A DNA stretch of 64,000 bases from Archangium minus (GTDB taxonomy: Bacteria > Myxococcota > Myxococcia > Myxococcales > Myxococcaceae), in contig NZ_CP043494.1 in the NCBI RefSeq assembly GCF_044360475.1, positions 12,152,001 through 12,216,000 on the forward strand, in the 5' to 3' direction. Shown piece after piece: positions 42,134 through 50,846 of the stretch. The position numbers and the translations under genes are program-made. A model generated the notes under the pieces. It ran no database searches. It saw only the letters and a list, made by a program, of their open reading frames with translations, and was not told the origin of the DNA. How positions within the stretch are numbered: position 1 is the stretch's first letter; the number at the start of each line of letters is the position of its first letter.

Positions 42134-43716
42134 GTCGCATGAATCGCCTTAGCCGATGGCTCCTCTTCACCGCGCCGCTCTTGCTGGCGCTGGTCCTCAT
42201 CTCGCGGGAGGGCCAGGCGCGCCCGGGAGGCGGCAACACCTACCGTGGCTCGAGCTCCTCCAGCAGCAGCAGCAGTAGTAGCCGGAGTTACTCCAGCTCC
42301 AGCAGCTCCTCTCGGAGCTACGGCTCCTCGAGTAGCTACTCCGGAGGCTCCTCCTCGGGCTCGAGCGACGCCGCCGGCGGCGGGTACATCTGCCTGTTTT
42401 TAGGACTCGTCTTCGCAGTGGTCATCGTCAGGCAATACGTCGAGAACCGCAACGCCCCGACACCTCCTGACTGGAGTACGACCGAGAAGCTGTCCTCGGA
42501 GCGCAAGGAGCAGGCGCGGGAGCGGCTGAACCGGCTGAGGACCGAGGGGCCGCCAGGACCGGACGGAAGACCCATCCCGTTCGATCCAGACTTCTCGCAG
42601 ATCCTCTTCGAGGACTTCCTCTACGCGCTGTACGCGAAGGTGCACGAGGCGCGCGGCGGCGGCCGGCTGGACACGATGGCCGCGTACCTCTCCACGCGGG
42701 CACGGGCGGCACTGCGAGTGCTCGGCGAACCGGAGCGGGTGTACGGGGTGGTGGTGGGCGCCATGCAGTACCTCTCGGCGAGCCCGCTCTCGGCCACCAG
42801 CGAGCGCATCAGCGTCCGCGTGCGCTTCGAGACCAACTACACCGAGGATTCCGCCTCTGGCGCCGCACGGAGCTACTACGTCGCGGAGGAGTGGACGCTC
42901 ACGCGCTCCACGAAGGCGAAGTCACGCTCGCCCCAGAACGCCCGGGTCTTCAAGTGCCCCAACTGCGGCGCACCCCTGGAGGGGATGCAGGGCAACACCT
43001 GCGCCTACTGCCAGAAGACGGTGAACACGGGCGAGTTCGACTGGGTGGTGGACAGCGTGTCGGTGGTGGAGCGGAAGGAGCGCGGTCTACAACTCGCCGG
43101 AGACACGCCCGAGGAGGGAACGGATCTGCCCACGGTGAAGCAGCCCCGGGTGGACGAGCGCCTGAGAAGGCTGCTCGCGGCGGACCCGGCGCTGACATGG
43201 GAGGCGCTCGAGCAGCGCCTCGGGCTCATCTTCCAGGAGCTGCAGGTGGCGTGGTCCAACCGCCAGTGGGAGCGGGCGCGCCCATACGTGAGCGACAGCC
43301 TCTTCCAGATGCAGCTCTACTGGATGGAGGCATACAAGAGGGCGGGGCTGCGTAACGTGACGGAGAACGCACGCATCACGCGAGTGGAGTTGGCGCGGGT
43401 GACAGCGGACCGGTACTACGTGGCGCTCACGGTGCGGCTGTTCGCCACGGGGCTGGACTACACGGTGAGGGACTCGGATGGGATGTGCCTGAGCGGCAGC
43501 CAGCGGCGCGAGCGGCGCTACAGCGAGTACTGGACGCTCATCCGAGGCACGCGAACGAGAGGAAAACCCAGCGCGGACAAACGCTGCCCCTCATGCGGAG
43601 CGGCGCTCGCCATCAACATGGCGGGCAACTGCACGCACTGCTCGGCGAAGGTGACGTCCGGAGACTTCGACTGGGTGCTCAGCCGAATCGAGCAGGACGA
43701 GTCCTACCAAGGCTGA
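42130..43716 (+). CDS. Ser-rich membrane protein with TIM44-like region and two zinc ribbons
   Basis: The 528-residue protein starts at GTG 42130, overlapping the previous stop; ATG 42139 is an alternative. A signal-like helix is followed by a poly-Ser segment (about residues 40-80: runs of Ser with Arg, Tyr, Gly), then a membrane helix near 85-100. Two TIM44-like modules follow, each ending in a zinc ribbon: CPNCGAPLEGMQGNTCAYC and CPSCGAALAINMAGNCTHC. Each ribbon is followed by G-x-FDWV. The protein probably displays the modules in the periplasm or at the membrane face. The exact function is unknown. Confidence 0.65.
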   Translation: MSRMNRLSRWLLFTAPLLLALVLISREGQARPGGGNTYRGSSSSSSSSSSSRSYSSSSSSSRSYGSSSSYSGGSSSGSSDAAGGGYICLFLGLVFAVVIVRQYVENRNAPTPPDWSTTEKLSSERKEQARERLNRLRTEGPPGPDGRPIPFDPDFSQILFEDFLYALYAKVHEARGGGRLDTMAAYLSTRARAALRVLGEPERVYGVVVGAMQYLSASPLSATSERISVRVRFETNYTEDSASGAARSYYVAEEWTLTRSTKAKSRSPQNARVFKCPNCGAPLEGMQGNTCAYCQKTVNTGEFDWVVDSVSVVERKERGLQLAGDTPEEGTDLPTVKQPRVDERLRRLLAADPALTWEALEQRLGLIFQELQVAWSNRQWERARPYVSDSLFQMQLYWMEAYKRAGLRNVTENARITRVELARVTADRYYVALTVRLFATGLDYTVRDSDGMCLSGSQRRERRYSEYWTLIRGTRTRGKPSADKRCPSCGAALAINMAGNCTHCSAKVTSGDFDWVLSRIEQDESYQG

Positions 43717-43729
43717 GCCCCCACTCCTC

Positions 43730-43768
43730 CCCTCCCTCTCCCTCTGGGAGAGGGTCGGGGTGAGGGTA
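43730..43768. repeat. Dispersed palindromic repeat, copy 3
   Basis: CCCTCTCCCTCTGGGAGAGGG plus TCGGGGTGAGGGT, between two convergent genes. In this position it could serve as a bidirectional terminator. Confidence 0.85.
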
Positions 43769-43817
43769 TAAAGGTTCCCGGGTTGGCTCTGGATGAAGGG
43801 GTCCGTACGCGCCGGAC

Positions 43818-45671
43818 TCACCCAGAAGCAGCCGCAGCGAGGGTTTGCAGGGGCAGCTCGAGGGTGAAGGTAGCGCCCTGCCCACGACCGGGGCTCTCGC
43901 ACGAGAGCACGCCACCCAGCTCCTCGGCCGCGAGCGCACTGGTGTGCAGCCCAAAACCGTGCCCGTCCTTCTTCGTGGTGAAGCCATGGGTAAAGAGGCG
44001 AGGGAGGTTCTCCGGAGCAATACCCACCCCGTTGTCGACCACGGAGATGCGCAACCGCCCTTCCCCGCCAGGCTCCACGCGGATGGTGAGGCACGGGTCC
44101 GCACGACCGCTCTCCTGCATCGCATGGCGCGCGTTGCTCAGCAGGTTGAGCAGGATTTGAAACAGCTTATGCCGATCCACCCACACGGGCGGCACCGCGG
44201 CGTACTCACGCCGAACCTCGATGTGCAGCCGCTGAAACGCGGTGGCCTGAAGACGCAACGCACCGTCGAGGAGCTCGGGCAGGGACACCTTCTCCACCAC
44301 CCCGGAGAAGCGCGCGTACTGCTGCTGCATGCCGACGACGGTCCGGATGTGCTCCACACCATCGCTCAGCGTCCGCAGCTCCGCGAGGATGGCGTCCCGC
44401 TCCTTCACGAGCTGAGCGGTGGCGGACTCCAGGTAGGCCGGGAGCGTCCGGCCCCGAGGGTCGGAGGTGAGGAACGTGCCCGGATCCGCCTCGTGCTCGC
44501 GCAACAACCGCACCCCCTTCTCCAGGCCGGCGACTCGCATGCCGCGCAACCGTTCCCCCAGGAGGTTGGCCGACACGTTCACGCTGTTGAGCGTATTGCC
44601 CACGTTGTGCAGGACCCCGGTCGCCACCTCCGCCATGCCCGCCAGGCGCGAGGCATCCACCAGGCCGCGGTGCAGCTCGCTCAGCCGCGCCTCGGCGGCC
44701 TTCCGCTCCGTGATGTCCCGCACGAAGACGGTGAGCTTCACCACCTTCCCTTCCTCGCTCAGCACGGGGCTGATGGTGGTCTCCACCGTGGAGCTGACTC
44801 CTTCAATGGGCGGGATGACCATCTCCTCCCGCACCTGCTGGCCGGTCCGGGCCTGGGCGAGCCACTCCTTCCACCGCACCTGCCGCGCGAGAGGCAGCCA
44901 GGCGTAGATGAACTCACCTCGTGGGAGGTTCTTCCCGAAGCGCCGCCGGAAGTAGGCCCTCGCCGCCTTGTTGCTGATGATCAGCCGCCCATCCAAATCC
45001 ACGGAGCACACGATGTCATCGGTGCTCTCGATGAGGCTGGCCAGCTCGCTCTCGCTGTCTCGCAGCGTCTTCAACGCCCGCTCGCTCGCCGCATGAGCCT
45101 CGATGCGCGAGGAGAGGAACAGCCCACTCACCACCCAACCGCACAGGAGGAAGACGGCCCCGAAGCAGCTGAACAACCAGTCGCTGCCCCCATAGCTGGC
45201 GCCCGCGTAGAGCGGATAGAGGACGGCGTTCAGCATGGAGAGCAGGGTGAAGAACAGGCCCAGACGCCACCCCAGCAGGTAGGCGGAGAGAACCGGGAGC
45301 AACATGCTCGCGGCATGCGTGGCCATGGCCAGGGAGCCCATGCGGAACGTGCTGAAGATGACCGCCCCCGTCAGCATGGAGCACAGGAGCAGCGCCGACG
45401 GCCGGGTCGACGTCCCCCAACGCAACAGCGCCAGGGACACCAGGATGCACGCCGTGCAGACCGCGCCCAGCACAGTCAGGCTCCCTGCATACTCCGTGAG
45501 CTGCACAAGCCCCAGGAACAACGAACAGCACCCGAGCAGCAGCCAGCACACCCCAACGAGCATCCGCGCCCGGCTGAGCTCAATGGCGTGCGCCCGACGC
45601 AGGCTCTCCGAGAGAGCCCCATCCAGCCGCTCCTGAAACCACGCCCCGAGCTGCTCCAAAGCACTCGACAT
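43818..45671 (-). CDS. Membrane sensor histidine kinase of the HNxGN type
   Basis: This 617-residue kinase has about six hydrophobic helices in residues 38-188 (a membrane sensor region). A PAS domain follows (about 205-320), then an unusual H-box VLHNVGNTLNSV with H355, and a HATPase domain with a DNGVGIAPENL motif. The LHN-x-x-N box marks a known kinase subtype. It is followed on the same strand, upstream, by another kinase gene; no response regulator is adjacent. Confidence 0.85.
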   Translation of the reverse strand: MSSALEQLGAWFQERLDGALSESLRRAHAIELSRARMLVGVCWLLLGCCSLFLGLVQLTEYAGSLTVLGAVCTACILVSLALLRWGTSTRPSALLLCSMLTGAVIFSTFRMGSLAMATHAASMLLPVLSAYLLGWRLGLFFTLLSMLNAVLYPLYAGASYGGSDWLFSCFGAVFLLCGWVVSGLFLSSRIEAHAASERALKTLRDSESELASLIESTDDIVCSVDLDGRLIISNKAARAYFRRRFGKNLPRGEFIYAWLPLARQVRWKEWLAQARTGQQVREEMVIPPIEGVSSTVETTISPVLSEEGKVVKLTVFVRDITERKAAEARLSELHRGLVDASRLAGMAEVATGVLHNVGNTLNSVNVSANLLGERLRGMRVAGLEKGVRLLREHEADPGTFLTSDPRGRTLPAYLESATAQLVKERDAILAELRTLSDGVEHIRTVVGMQQQYARFSGVVEKVSLPELLDGALRLQATAFQRLHIEVRREYAAVPPVWVDRHKLFQILLNLLSNARHAMQESGRADPCLTIRVEPGGEGRLRISVVDNGVGIAPENLPRLFTHGFTTKKDGHGFGLHTSALAAEELGGVLSCESPGRGQGATFTLELPLQTLAAAASG

Positions 45672-45716
45672 GACGCGGACTATGCCCCAACCCGGTGTCC
45701 GCTGGGCAACACCGCG

Positions 45717-47351
45717 TCAGGAGGCCAGCACCGCCCGTGACTCGGTCGGTCGCTCGCCCATGGGCAGCAGCAGGGAGAAGGTGGTTCCGAGACCTTGCTC
45801 GCTGCGCACCCGCAGCTCTCCTCCCATTTTCTGCACGAGCGAGTGGCTGATGGACAGCCCGAGCCCCGTGCCCGAGCCGACCGGCTTGGTGGTGAAGAAC
45901 GGATCAAAGATGCGCGGCAACACCTCGGGAGCAATCCCGTGGCCGGAGTCCGAGACGTCGATGCGTATGTACTCCCCCTCACGCTTGGTGCGTACGCGCA
46001 GGGTGTGCCGCTGCGGGGAGCCGGGCTGCATGGCCTGGATGGCGTTGATGATCAGGTTCAGGAACACCTGGCTGAGCCGGCTCTCGCTGGCGAACACGAC
46101 GGGCAGCTCCTGGGCGTACTCCTTCTCCAGCGTCGCCGTGCGCTTGAGCTCGGACTGGGCCATGCGCAGCACGAAGTCGAGGCTCGCGTTGATGTCCACG
46201 GGAGCGAGCACCTCGTCCGAGACGTGCGAGAAGGAGCGCATGTCGCGCACGATGTCCCGGATGCGCTGGCAGCCGTCGAGCGACTCGGAGATGACCTCGC
46301 GGGCTTCCACGAGCATGTCCGTCATGTGCCCCGGGAAGGAGGGCAGCGCCGCCAACTGCCGCTCCAGGTCGTCGCGCCAGCCCTGCAGGTAGGACAGGTT
46401 GGAGAGCACGTAGGCGATGGGGTTGTTGATTTCGTGGGCGATGCCCGCCGCCAGGGCTCCCACCGAGGCGAGCCGGTCATTCTGGATGCTCTGCTGCTCC
46501 AACCGCCGCTTCTCGGTGAGATCATGCCCGACGACGAGCAGGTTCCGGGACGAGCCCATCTCCTGGAGGGAGGCAGCGATGTCCAGCGCCACGCGCTCGC
46601 CCCGAGCGGACGTCAGCCCCTGATCCGGCAGGCGCACCGTGCCGCGCGAGCGCAAGGTCCGCAGGGCCAGGCGCAGGGAGTCGCGCTCGTTCTCCGGTGC
46701 GAGCGTCTCGAAGCAGGAGCCGAGCAGCTCGGCGGCACTGCGCCCGAGCAGCCGCACCGCCACCGGGTTGGCCTCCAGCACCCGCCCCGCCTCATCGAGC
46801 AGGAAGACGGCATCACCCGAGGACTCCATCAACTGGCGGTTGCGCTCCTGGGTCTGCTTCACCTGGAGGCGCAGCCGCAGCAGCAACTCCACCTGACGCT
46901 TGAGCGCGAGCAGGTTGCGGCGCTGCTCCTCACCAAACGCGTGAGGCTCGCGATCGATGACACAGAGGGTCCCCAGGTTGTAGCCATCCTCTGACTGGAT
47001 GGGAGCCCCGGCGTAGAAGCGGATGAAGGGCGCCTCGGACACGAGCGGGTTGTTGCAGAAGCGCGAGTCCTTCGAGGCGTCCTCGACGACGAAGACGTGC
47101 TCCTGCTCGATGGCGAAGGTGCAGAAGGAGATGCAGCGCTCCGTCTCCGTCACGCCTGGCAGACCCACGTTCGCCTTGAACCACTGCCGGTCCTTGTCGA
47201 TCAAGCTGACAAGCGCGATAGGGACGCCACACATCCGGGCGGCGAGTTGAACGATGTCGTCATACTCGGACTCGGGTGGGGTATCGAGGATGCCGTAGCG
47301 CAGCAGGGCCTGCAGGCGCTTCTCTTCGTACTGGAGACCGGGGGGGAGCAT
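45717..47351 (-). CDS. GAF-PAS sensor histidine kinase
   Basis: The 544-residue soluble kinase has a GAF domain (about 10-165, with the DKDRQWFKANVGL and FYAGAPI patterns typical of this subgroup), a PAS domain (170-285), HisKA with H306 in GIAHEINNPIAYV, and a HATPase with DSGHGIAPEVL and GTGLGLSISHSLV. It lies 45 bases upstream of the membrane kinase gene on the same strand, so the two may be cotranscribed. Confidence 0.85.
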   Translation of the reverse strand: MLPPGLQYEEKRLQALLRYGILDTPPESEYDDIVQLAARMCGVPIALVSLIDKDRQWFKANVGLPGVTETERCISFCTFAIEQEHVFVVEDASKDSRFCNNPLVSEAPFIRFYAGAPIQSEDGYNLGTLCVIDREPHAFGEEQRRNLLALKRQVELLLRLRLQVKQTQERNRQLMESSGDAVFLLDEAGRVLEANPVAVRLLGRSAAELLGSCFETLAPENERDSLRLALRTLRSRGTVRLPDQGLTSARGERVALDIAASLQEMGSSRNLLVVGHDLTEKRRLEQQSIQNDRLASVGALAAGIAHEINNPIAYVLSNLSYLQGWRDDLERQLAALPSFPGHMTDMLVEAREVISESLDGCQRIRDIVRDMRSFSHVSDEVLAPVDINASLDFVLRMAQSELKRTATLEKEYAQELPVVFASESRLSQVFLNLIINAIQAMQPGSPQRHTLRVRTKREGEYIRIDVSDSGHGIAPEVLPRIFDPFFTTKPVGSGTGLGLSISHSLVQKMGGELRVRSEQGLGTTFSLLLPMGERPTESRAVLAS

Positions 47352-47508
47352 GCACTCTTGATTTGCATCACCCTCCTGACGCGCGGCAGCGCCCCACGAC
47401 CCTTCTGTGGAAAGGGAGACAGTCGTCAGGTGTGTCCTTCAACACAGAAAAGCAGCCCGCCTGGAGTTCGGCAGCCGCGCTGGAAGAGGGGCGGATGAGC
47501 GGGCCAAA

Positions 47509-47745
47509 TCAGTACTGCTTTCCCGAATCGGCGAAGCGGAGGGCGCATTGAAAGCACACCACCGCGAACAGCGCGGTGAGGATCAACCAGGAGGTCGCCC
47601 CCCGCATCAACACGCCCTCATCCCGTAGGAAGCCCAGCATGTTCCCCAGGGCCCGATAGGCGCAGGAGAGCGCCGCGCCCGCCGAGGCGAAGATGGCGAG
47701 AAGCCAGAGGAGGATGTGTTTCGCGCGTGCCGCTTTCGTGGACAT
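47509..47745 (-). CDS. Small two-helix membrane protein
   Basis: This 78-residue protein has two hydrophobic helices (about 12-32 and 50-70) and no recognised family. It is a free-standing gene between the kinase and the MFS gene. Support is its coding character and size only. Confidence 0.4.
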   Translation of the reverse strand: MSTKAARAKHILLWLLAIFASAGAALSCAYRALGNMLGFLRDEGVLMRGATSWLILTALFAVVCFQCALRFADSGKQY

Positions 47746-47806
47746 GTCGCGCGCGATGATACGCCAACGAGGTGAGCCGCCCAGGCGCCTTGCGGCGGAG
47801 AGGCCG

Positions 47807-49135
47807 TCAGTCGAAGCGGTTCTGCCGCTGAGTATCGCGCATGAAGACGTAGACGAGCAGCGAGCACAGGATGCAGCCGCTCACGTACCAGAAGAACCAG
47901 CGCTCGTGGCCGCGGAGCTTGAGCCATGTGCCCAGGTATTCGGCCGTCCCACCGAAGATGGACACAGTGAGCGCATAGGGCAGACCCACGCCCAGGGCGC
48001 GGATGCTCGCCGGGAAGAGCTCGGCCTTCACCACGGCGTTGATGGAGGTGTAGCCTGAGATGATGACGAGCGCGGCCAGCACCAGCAGAAAGGCCATGAA
48101 GGCATCACGGGTTTGGGTGAGGGCTGTCAGCAGGGGCACGGTGCACAGCGTGCCCATGACACCGAACCACATCAGCACGGGCCTGCGGCCCACCTTGTCG
48201 GAGATGAAGCCAAACACCGGCTGCAGCAGCATATAGATGAACAGGCTCGACACCGAGATGAGCGTGGACTGGTCCCTCGACAAGCCCACCGAGTTCACCA
48301 GGAACTTCTGCATGTAGACGGTGTATGTGTAGAAGGCGAGCGTGCCGCCCATGGTGAGCCCCACGACGAGGGCAATCTCCTTGGGGTGCCGAAGCAGCTC
48401 GCGCATGGGCCGGTGCGCCGTCTTCCTGGCAGCCTCGGCCTGGAAGGCCTCTGTCTCCACCATGCTGCGGCGCATGTAGAAGCCGACGACAGCCAGCGCG
48501 GCGCCGCACAGGAAGGGGATGCGCCACCCCCACGCCTCGAGCTGTGGGCCGGTGAGCACCAGGCGCTGCAGCACCAGCAGCGTCATGGTCGCGAGCAGCT
48601 GGCCCATGATGAGCGTGACGTACTGGAAGGAGCTGTAGAACCCACGGTGGCGGGAGGTGGCGACCTCGCTGAGGTAAGTGGCGCTGGTGCCATACTCGCC
48701 ACCGAGCGAGAGCCCTTGGAGCAACCGGGCCAAGATGAGCACCACGGGCGCCAGCACGCCGATGCGCTCATACGTCGGACAGAGGGCGATGATGAGGGAC
48801 CCCAGGCACATCAGCGTGACCGAGAGGGACAACGCGGCGCGGCGCCCCCGCAGGTCCGCATACATGCCCATCACCCAGCCGCCGATCGGACGGATGAGGA
48901 AGCCGAGCGCGAAGACCGCGGCCGTGTTGAGCTGCTCGACGATGGGGTTGTCGCTGGGGAAGAACGACTTCGCGAAGTACAGCGAGAAGGCCGAGTAGAT
49001 GTAGAAGTCGTACCACTCGATCAGATTGCCGACCGAACCGCCGAAGATGGAGGTCACCCGTTGCCGCAGACCACGCTCGGCGGTGGTGGCCACTGGCAGC
49101 GCGGCGGACGAGGACTCGAAGCTGGACGAATTCAC
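47807..49135 (-). CDS. MFS metabolite:H+ symporter (alpha-ketoglutarate permease-like)
   Basis: The 442-residue membrane protein has 12 hydrophobic helices. IEWYDFYIYSAFSLYFAKSFFP near the start and RPIGGWVMGMYADLRGRRAAL are signatures of the MHS branch (KgtP/ShiA-like) of the major facilitator superfamily. It would import a dicarboxylate or similar acid with protons. The GTG start at 49135 has no clear ribosome binding site; it gives the usual length. A frame to 49321 is possible but unlikely. Confidence 0.8.
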   Translation of the reverse strand: MNSSSFESSSAALPVATTAERGLRQRVTSIFGGSVGNLIEWYDFYIYSAFSLYFAKSFFPSDNPIVEQLNTAAVFALGFLIRPIGGWVMGMYADLRGRRAALSLSVTLMCLGSLIIALCPTYERIGVLAPVVLILARLLQGLSLGGEYGTSATYLSEVATSRHRGFYSSFQYVTLIMGQLLATMTLLVLQRLVLTGPQLEAWGWRIPFLCGAALAVVGFYMRRSMVETEAFQAEAARKTAHRPMRELLRHPKEIALVVGLTMGGTLAFYTYTVYMQKFLVNSVGLSRDQSTLISVSSLFIYMLLQPVFGFISDKVGRRPVLMWFGVMGTLCTVPLLTALTQTRDAFMAFLLVLAALVIISGYTSINAVVKAELFPASIRALGVGLPYALTVSIFGGTAEYLGTWLKLRGHERWFFWYVSGCILCSLLVYVFMRDTQRQNRFD

Positions 49136-49243
49136 GGGTGCATCATGCCCGAGGAGCAGGCGACCTGCCTTCGTTCCGGCCCATGCCAGCCAGGCCCATC
49201 GTGCCCAGTTTCGAAGGAAACACATTTCTGGGGAGGCGGGGCG

Positions 49244-49423
49244 ATGAACCAGCAGAACCCGGACGACAAGCAGGGAACCCGGCAGGGCTCGGGCGAGAAC
49301 GAGAACGAGCAAATCCGTCACAAGGGAGGCGGGCGCTCGACCTCAGAGGAGAAACAGTCCGGCCCTCAGCCCGAGGGCAACGGCGGCACGGGCCAGCCCG
49401 CGGCATTCCCACCGCACAACTGA
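49244..49423 (+). CDS. Very small hydrophilic protein
   Basis: The 59-residue protein is rich in Gln, Asn, Gly and Glu (NEQIRHKGGG). GGGGAGG lies 7 bases before ATG 49244. Its composition recalls intrinsically disordered stress-protein tails. It precedes the 49445 gene by 21 bases and may be cotranscribed. Confidence 0.45.
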   Translation: MNQQNPDDKQGTRQGSGENENEQIRHKGGGRSTSEEKQSGPQPEGNGGTGQPAAFPPHN

Positions 49424-49444
49424 ATCCGAGCGCGGGAGCAGACC

Positions 49445-49720
49445 ATGTCTTCGGAGTGGGCGCAGGAAGCCGAGCGTCAGGCCAAGGCCATCACGAGGGA
49501 CCTCGTTGAAGTAGGCAAGGTGAAGGGCTTCCGCGTGCTGTACCAGAAGCGGGAGGCGAGGTTCGTCCTGAGGGCGAGGACGACGACGGCCTACTTCTCC
49601 GCCCACGACTACCAGACGCCGAAAGGCATGGACTGGCTCCAGCTGCGCATCGACATCCTCACGCGAGTCCGGCGGGGGATGCAGCAGGACACGCAGGAAG
49701 AATTCGTCCCTGCTCCTTGA
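49445..49720 (+). CDS. Small uncharacterised protein
   Basis: This 91-residue soluble protein has a helical N-terminus (EWAQEAERQAKAITRDLVEVG) and a beta-rich middle. I do not recognise its family. It ends 39 bases from the convergent OsmC gene, with a repeat fragment between. Confidence 0.4.
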   Translation: MSSEWAQEAERQAKAITRDLVEVGKVKGFRVLYQKREARFVLRARTTTAYFSAHDYQTPKGMDWLQLRIDILTRVRRGMQQDTQEEFVPAP

Positions 49721-49726
49721 GGATGT

Positions 49727-49750
49727 CCCCTCTCCCGAAGGCAGAGGGCT
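49727..49750. repeat. Fragment of the dispersed palindromic repeat
   Basis: CCCCTCTCCCGAAGGCAGAGGGCT retains the stem of the repeat with two changes but lacks the GGGGTGAGGG arm. Confidence 0.5.
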
Positions 49751-49758
49751 GAAGCGGA

Positions 49759-50157
49759 TTAGAGGGGCTCGGTGACGATCTCGACGTTCGTCGAGGTCAT
49801 GAGCTTATGGATGGGACAGTGAGCGACGGCATCGTAGAGCCGCTGCTTCTCTTCCTGGGTCAGCTCGCCGTAGAACGCGAGCTTCACGCGCAGGGAGTAA
49901 GTGCCCTGTCGTTCGCGCGAGTCATCGCGCTCGACGTGGGTCTCGACGCACTCCAGAGCCATCCCGTGCTTCTTCGCGTACCACGTCGCCGTCAGCGCCT
50001 TGCATGCAGCGAGCGAGGCGTCGAAGTAGTCATGGGGCCCTGGAGCGGAGGACTGGCCTCCCTGTGCGGAGGAGACGTCGGCGTGAAAGGTGTGCCCGTC
50101 GACATGAATGACCTGGCGGAATGCGCCGCGCTGTTCGGTCTGGCTCTCGGTGCTCAT
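49759..50157 (-). CDS. OsmC-family peroxide-reducing protein
   Basis: The 132-residue protein has the two OsmC cysteines: AACKALTATWY and AHCPIHKLM. GPHDYFDASLAACKAL is the typical block. OsmC/Ohr proteins reduce organic peroxides with a Cys pair. It starts 4 bases after the YceI gene, so the two form an operon, and both are divergent from the LysR regulator. Confidence 0.85.
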   Translation of the reverse strand: MSTESQTEQRGAFRQVIHVDGHTFHADVSSAQGGQSSAPGPHDYFDASLAACKALTATWYAKKHGMALECVETHVERDDSRERQGTYSLRVKLAFYGELTQEEKQRLYDAVAHCPIHKLMTSTNVEIVTEPL

Positions 50158-50161
50158 GGTC

Positions 50162-50716
50162 TCACGCCGCCTTCTCGGCACCCTGCTGCGCCTTGACCGC
50201 CTGGAGCTCCAGGGAGATCTCCACCTTCTCGCCCACGAGGACGCCGCCGGTCTCGAGCGCCTGGTTCCACTTCAGACCGAAGTCGCGGCGATCGACCGAC
50301 GTCTTCGCCTCGAAGGCCGCCTTGACGTTGCCCCAGGGGTCCTTGCCGATGCCGAGCTGCTCGGCCTCAAGCACCACCTCGCGGGTGACGTCACGGATGG
50401 TCAGGTTGCCGGTCACCCGGAGGCCATTGCCCGAGGACTTCTCCACCTTCGTGCTCTGGAAGGTGATGGCGGGGAACTTCTCCACGTCGAAGAAGTCCGC
50501 CGAGCGCAGGTGCGCGTCACGCTGCTCGACACCGGTGTCGATGCTCGCCGTCTCGATGCGGACGGAGACCGACGAGGCGGTGATGTCCTGCTCGTCCAGC
50601 GACACCGTCCCACTGTACGACCGGAAGCTTCCGCGCACTTTCGCAATGACCATGTGACGGACGGTGAAGTGGATACCGGAGTGGGTCGTGTCGATGTTCC
50701 AGGTCGCGCTAGCCAT
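50162..50716 (-). CDS. yceI: YceI-family lipid-binding protein
   Basis: This 184-residue protein has the YceI pattern: WNIDTTHSGIHFTVRHMVIAKVRGSF and DAHLRSADFFDVEKFPAITFQST. YceI forms a lipocalin-like barrel for isoprenoid-type lipids. Unlike E. coli YceI there is no signal peptide here, so this form is cytoplasmic. GGAAG lies before the start at 50716. It is the first gene of the YceI-OsmC operon. Confidence 0.85.
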   Translation of the reverse strand: MASATWNIDTTHSGIHFTVRHMVIAKVRGSFRSYSGTVSLDEQDITASSVSVRIETASIDTGVEQRDAHLRSADFFDVEKFPAITFQSTKVEKSSGNGLRVTGNLTIRDVTREVVLEAEQLGIGKDPWGNVKAAFEAKTSVDRRDFGLKWNQALETGGVLVGEKVEISLELQAVKAQQGAEKAA

Positions 50717-50807
50717 GTGCGTTCTTCCTTTTCGGTGCGGCGTGTTTGACGTTGCTGAAGGTAGCGGCGAGCAGTGGCCTTGATTAGATGGGGCGAGCTG
50801 GAAGAAC

Positions 50808-50825
50808 TGTTCCACCCATGGAACA
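50808..50825. promoter_or_regulatory. Palindrome between the LysR gene and the yceI-osmC operon
   Basis: TGTTCCA (50808-50814) and TGGAACA (50819-50825) form a perfect 7-bp inverted repeat with a CCCA spacer. It lies 21 bases before the LysR start and about 90 bases from the yceI start, a usual place for a LysR-type operator. Confidence 0.55.
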
Positions 50826-50846
50826 ACGCCCGAGCAGAGAACGGAC

